A DNA stretch of 34,674 nucleotides from contig JAQVJM010000007.1 in NCBI GenBank assembly GCA_028695135.1, positions 1 through 34,674 on the forward strand, written 5' to 3'. The position numbers and the translations under genes were made by a program. The notes under the pieces are model-generated. The model did not search any database and was not told the origin of the DNA. It was given only the letters and a program-made list of their open reading frames with translations. Positions within the stretch are counted from its first letter, which is position 1, and each line of letters opens with the position of its first letter. This document shows positions 33,181 through 34,674 of the stretch, one piece after another. This DNA comes from Candidatus Moraniibacteriota bacterium. Its GTDB lineage: Bacteria; Patescibacteriota; Minisyncoccia; Moranbacterales; UBA9337.

Positions 33181-34674
33181 TATGTCTGATTTTAAAAAAG
33201 TCCAATCAAATCAAAATTTTCCTGAAATGGAGAACGAAGTGATTAAATTTTGGGAAGAGAATAAAATTTTCGAAAAATCTTTGGAATCAAGGAAAGGTTC
33301 CAAGGAGTATGCTTTTTACGATGGGCCTCCCTTTGCAACGGGGACCCCTCATTATGGACACTTGGTCGGAAGCATAATGAAAGATGTGGTGCCGAGATAC
33401 TGGACGATGCGCGGATATTATGTGGAGAGAAAGTGGGGGTGGGATTGCCATGGCCTTCCGATTGAAAACATCGTTGAAAAGGAATTGGGATCCAAAAAAA
33501 AGAAAGACATTGAGGTCATGGGAGTGGATAAATTCAATGAATTGTGCCGGAGCAAAGTTTTGTTTTATGTCGATGAATGGAAAAAAGTTATCAAGAGACT
33601 TGGTCGCTGGGCGGACATGGAAAATCCTTACAAAACTATGGATCTGGATTATATGGAAAGCGTCTGGTGGGTTTTTAAAGAACTTTATGATAAAGATCTT
33701 ATTTATGAAGGATATCGATCAATGCACATCTGTACTCGCTGTGAAACTACGCTTTCCCAGCAAGAAGTGGCGGAGGGATATCAGGACATAAAGGATCTGT
33801 CGGCTATAGCTAAATTTGAGTTGCTCTCTACGAATTACGAATCTGATACGAATGTACGAATTACGGATGATGAAAAAACATATATCTTGGCGTGGACGAC
33901 GACCCCGTGGACGCTTATTGGAAATGTGGCTTTGGCTGTGGGTGAAGATGTTGATTATTGCAAAGTCAAAAGTCAAAAGTCAAAAGTCAAAAGTGCAACT
34001 GAAAATTTAAAACTCAAAAAAGGTGAATCATACATTCTAGCTAAAGATAGATTGGGTGAGATTTTAAAGGATGAAGAATATGAGATTGTCGAAGAGTTCA
34101 AAGGGAAAGATTTGGTCGGCAAAGAATACAAACCGCTTTTCGATTATTATCAGGGAAAAGGATTGGACAATGAAGAAAACGGATGGAAGATCTATCCGGC
34201 GGATTTTGTGACTACGGAAGAGGGGACGGGCGTGGTGCATATCGCGCCGGCGTTCGGCGAAGACGACTTAAGGCTCGGAGAAAAATACAAACTGCCGTTC
34301 GTCCAGCACGTGGGACTTGATGGAGTTATAAAGGATGAAGCTAAGGATTTTGCGGGACTGTCTGTTAAGCCCTCCTTCGCTGAAGCTTCGGCGGGTAAAA
34401 AAGAAAAGGATTCTCATCAGAAGACCGATATTGAAGTTATCAAATATCTGGCGCACAATAATTTGCTTTTTGCCAAAGAAAAATACGAGCATAGCTACCC
34501 GCACTGCTGGAGATGCGATACCCCGCTCATTAATTATGCAACAAGTTCTTGGTTTGTAGCAGTGGAAAAAATAAAAGAAAAAGCCTTGGAATTAGCCAAA
34601 GAAATAAATTGGTCTCCGTCTCATATGAAGAAGGGGCGATTCGGCAATTGGCTTGAGGGAGCGCGCGATTGGTC
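33181..34674 (+). CDS. ileS: Isoleucyl-tRNA synthetase, 3'-truncated by window end (not in ORF track)
   Basis: Continuous frame from ATG 33181: YAFYDGPPFATGTPHYGHLVGSIMKD, WGWDCHGLPIENIVEKELG, YILAWTTTPWTLIGNVALAV, GTGVVHIAPAFGEDD, SYPHCWRCDTPLINYATSSWF. Confidence 0.97.

Noticed and set aside
33384-33791. ORF 33384-33791 in the ORF track
   Set aside because: Out-of-frame shadow of ileS, which runs continuously from 33181 to the window end.

Overview
The window reads as a housekeeping segment of a small-genome bacterium. I infer Candidate Phyla Radiation / Patescibacteria (Parcubacteria- or Moranbacteria-like) from the VirB2/TrbC-like pilin ORF, the split ComEC and the overall gene style; this was not computed. 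Main gene order: C-terminal end of a truncated CDS, lepB, hisS with a basic N-terminal tail, HIT, rpsU, yqeY, ybeY, dgkA, ftsA, ftsZ, nrdR (with NrdR box), nrdD, a separate glycyl-radical ORF, a MITE-like repeat, nrdG-like activase, small ORF, SpoIIM-like. Then comes a three-gene envelope cassette (MMPL/RND exporter, LolA-like protein, beta-barrel-like protein), followed by mpg(-), a secreted repeat protein(-), a TrmB-type regulator(-), DUF167, comEC in two ORFs, small ORFs with a possible attenuator, tRNA-Glu(CTC), greA, clpB behind a perfect CIRCE, a pilin-like/M15-like fusion, VanZ, rplT/rpmI/infC(-), tmRNA(-), smpB(-), and a T-box leader in front of ileS (truncated by the window end). Most interesting: (1) class III RNR appears split, with the glycyl radical motif (RVVGF) on its own 91-aa zinc-ribbon ORF; (2) an RND + LolA-like + beta-barrel operon in a presumed monoderm lineage; (3) a T-box leader with a possibly very short Stem I upstream of ileS; (4) three repeat-derived insertions inside the ileS coding frame; (5) a pilin-like/peptidase-like fusion. 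All calls come from reading sequence and translations; no searches were run.
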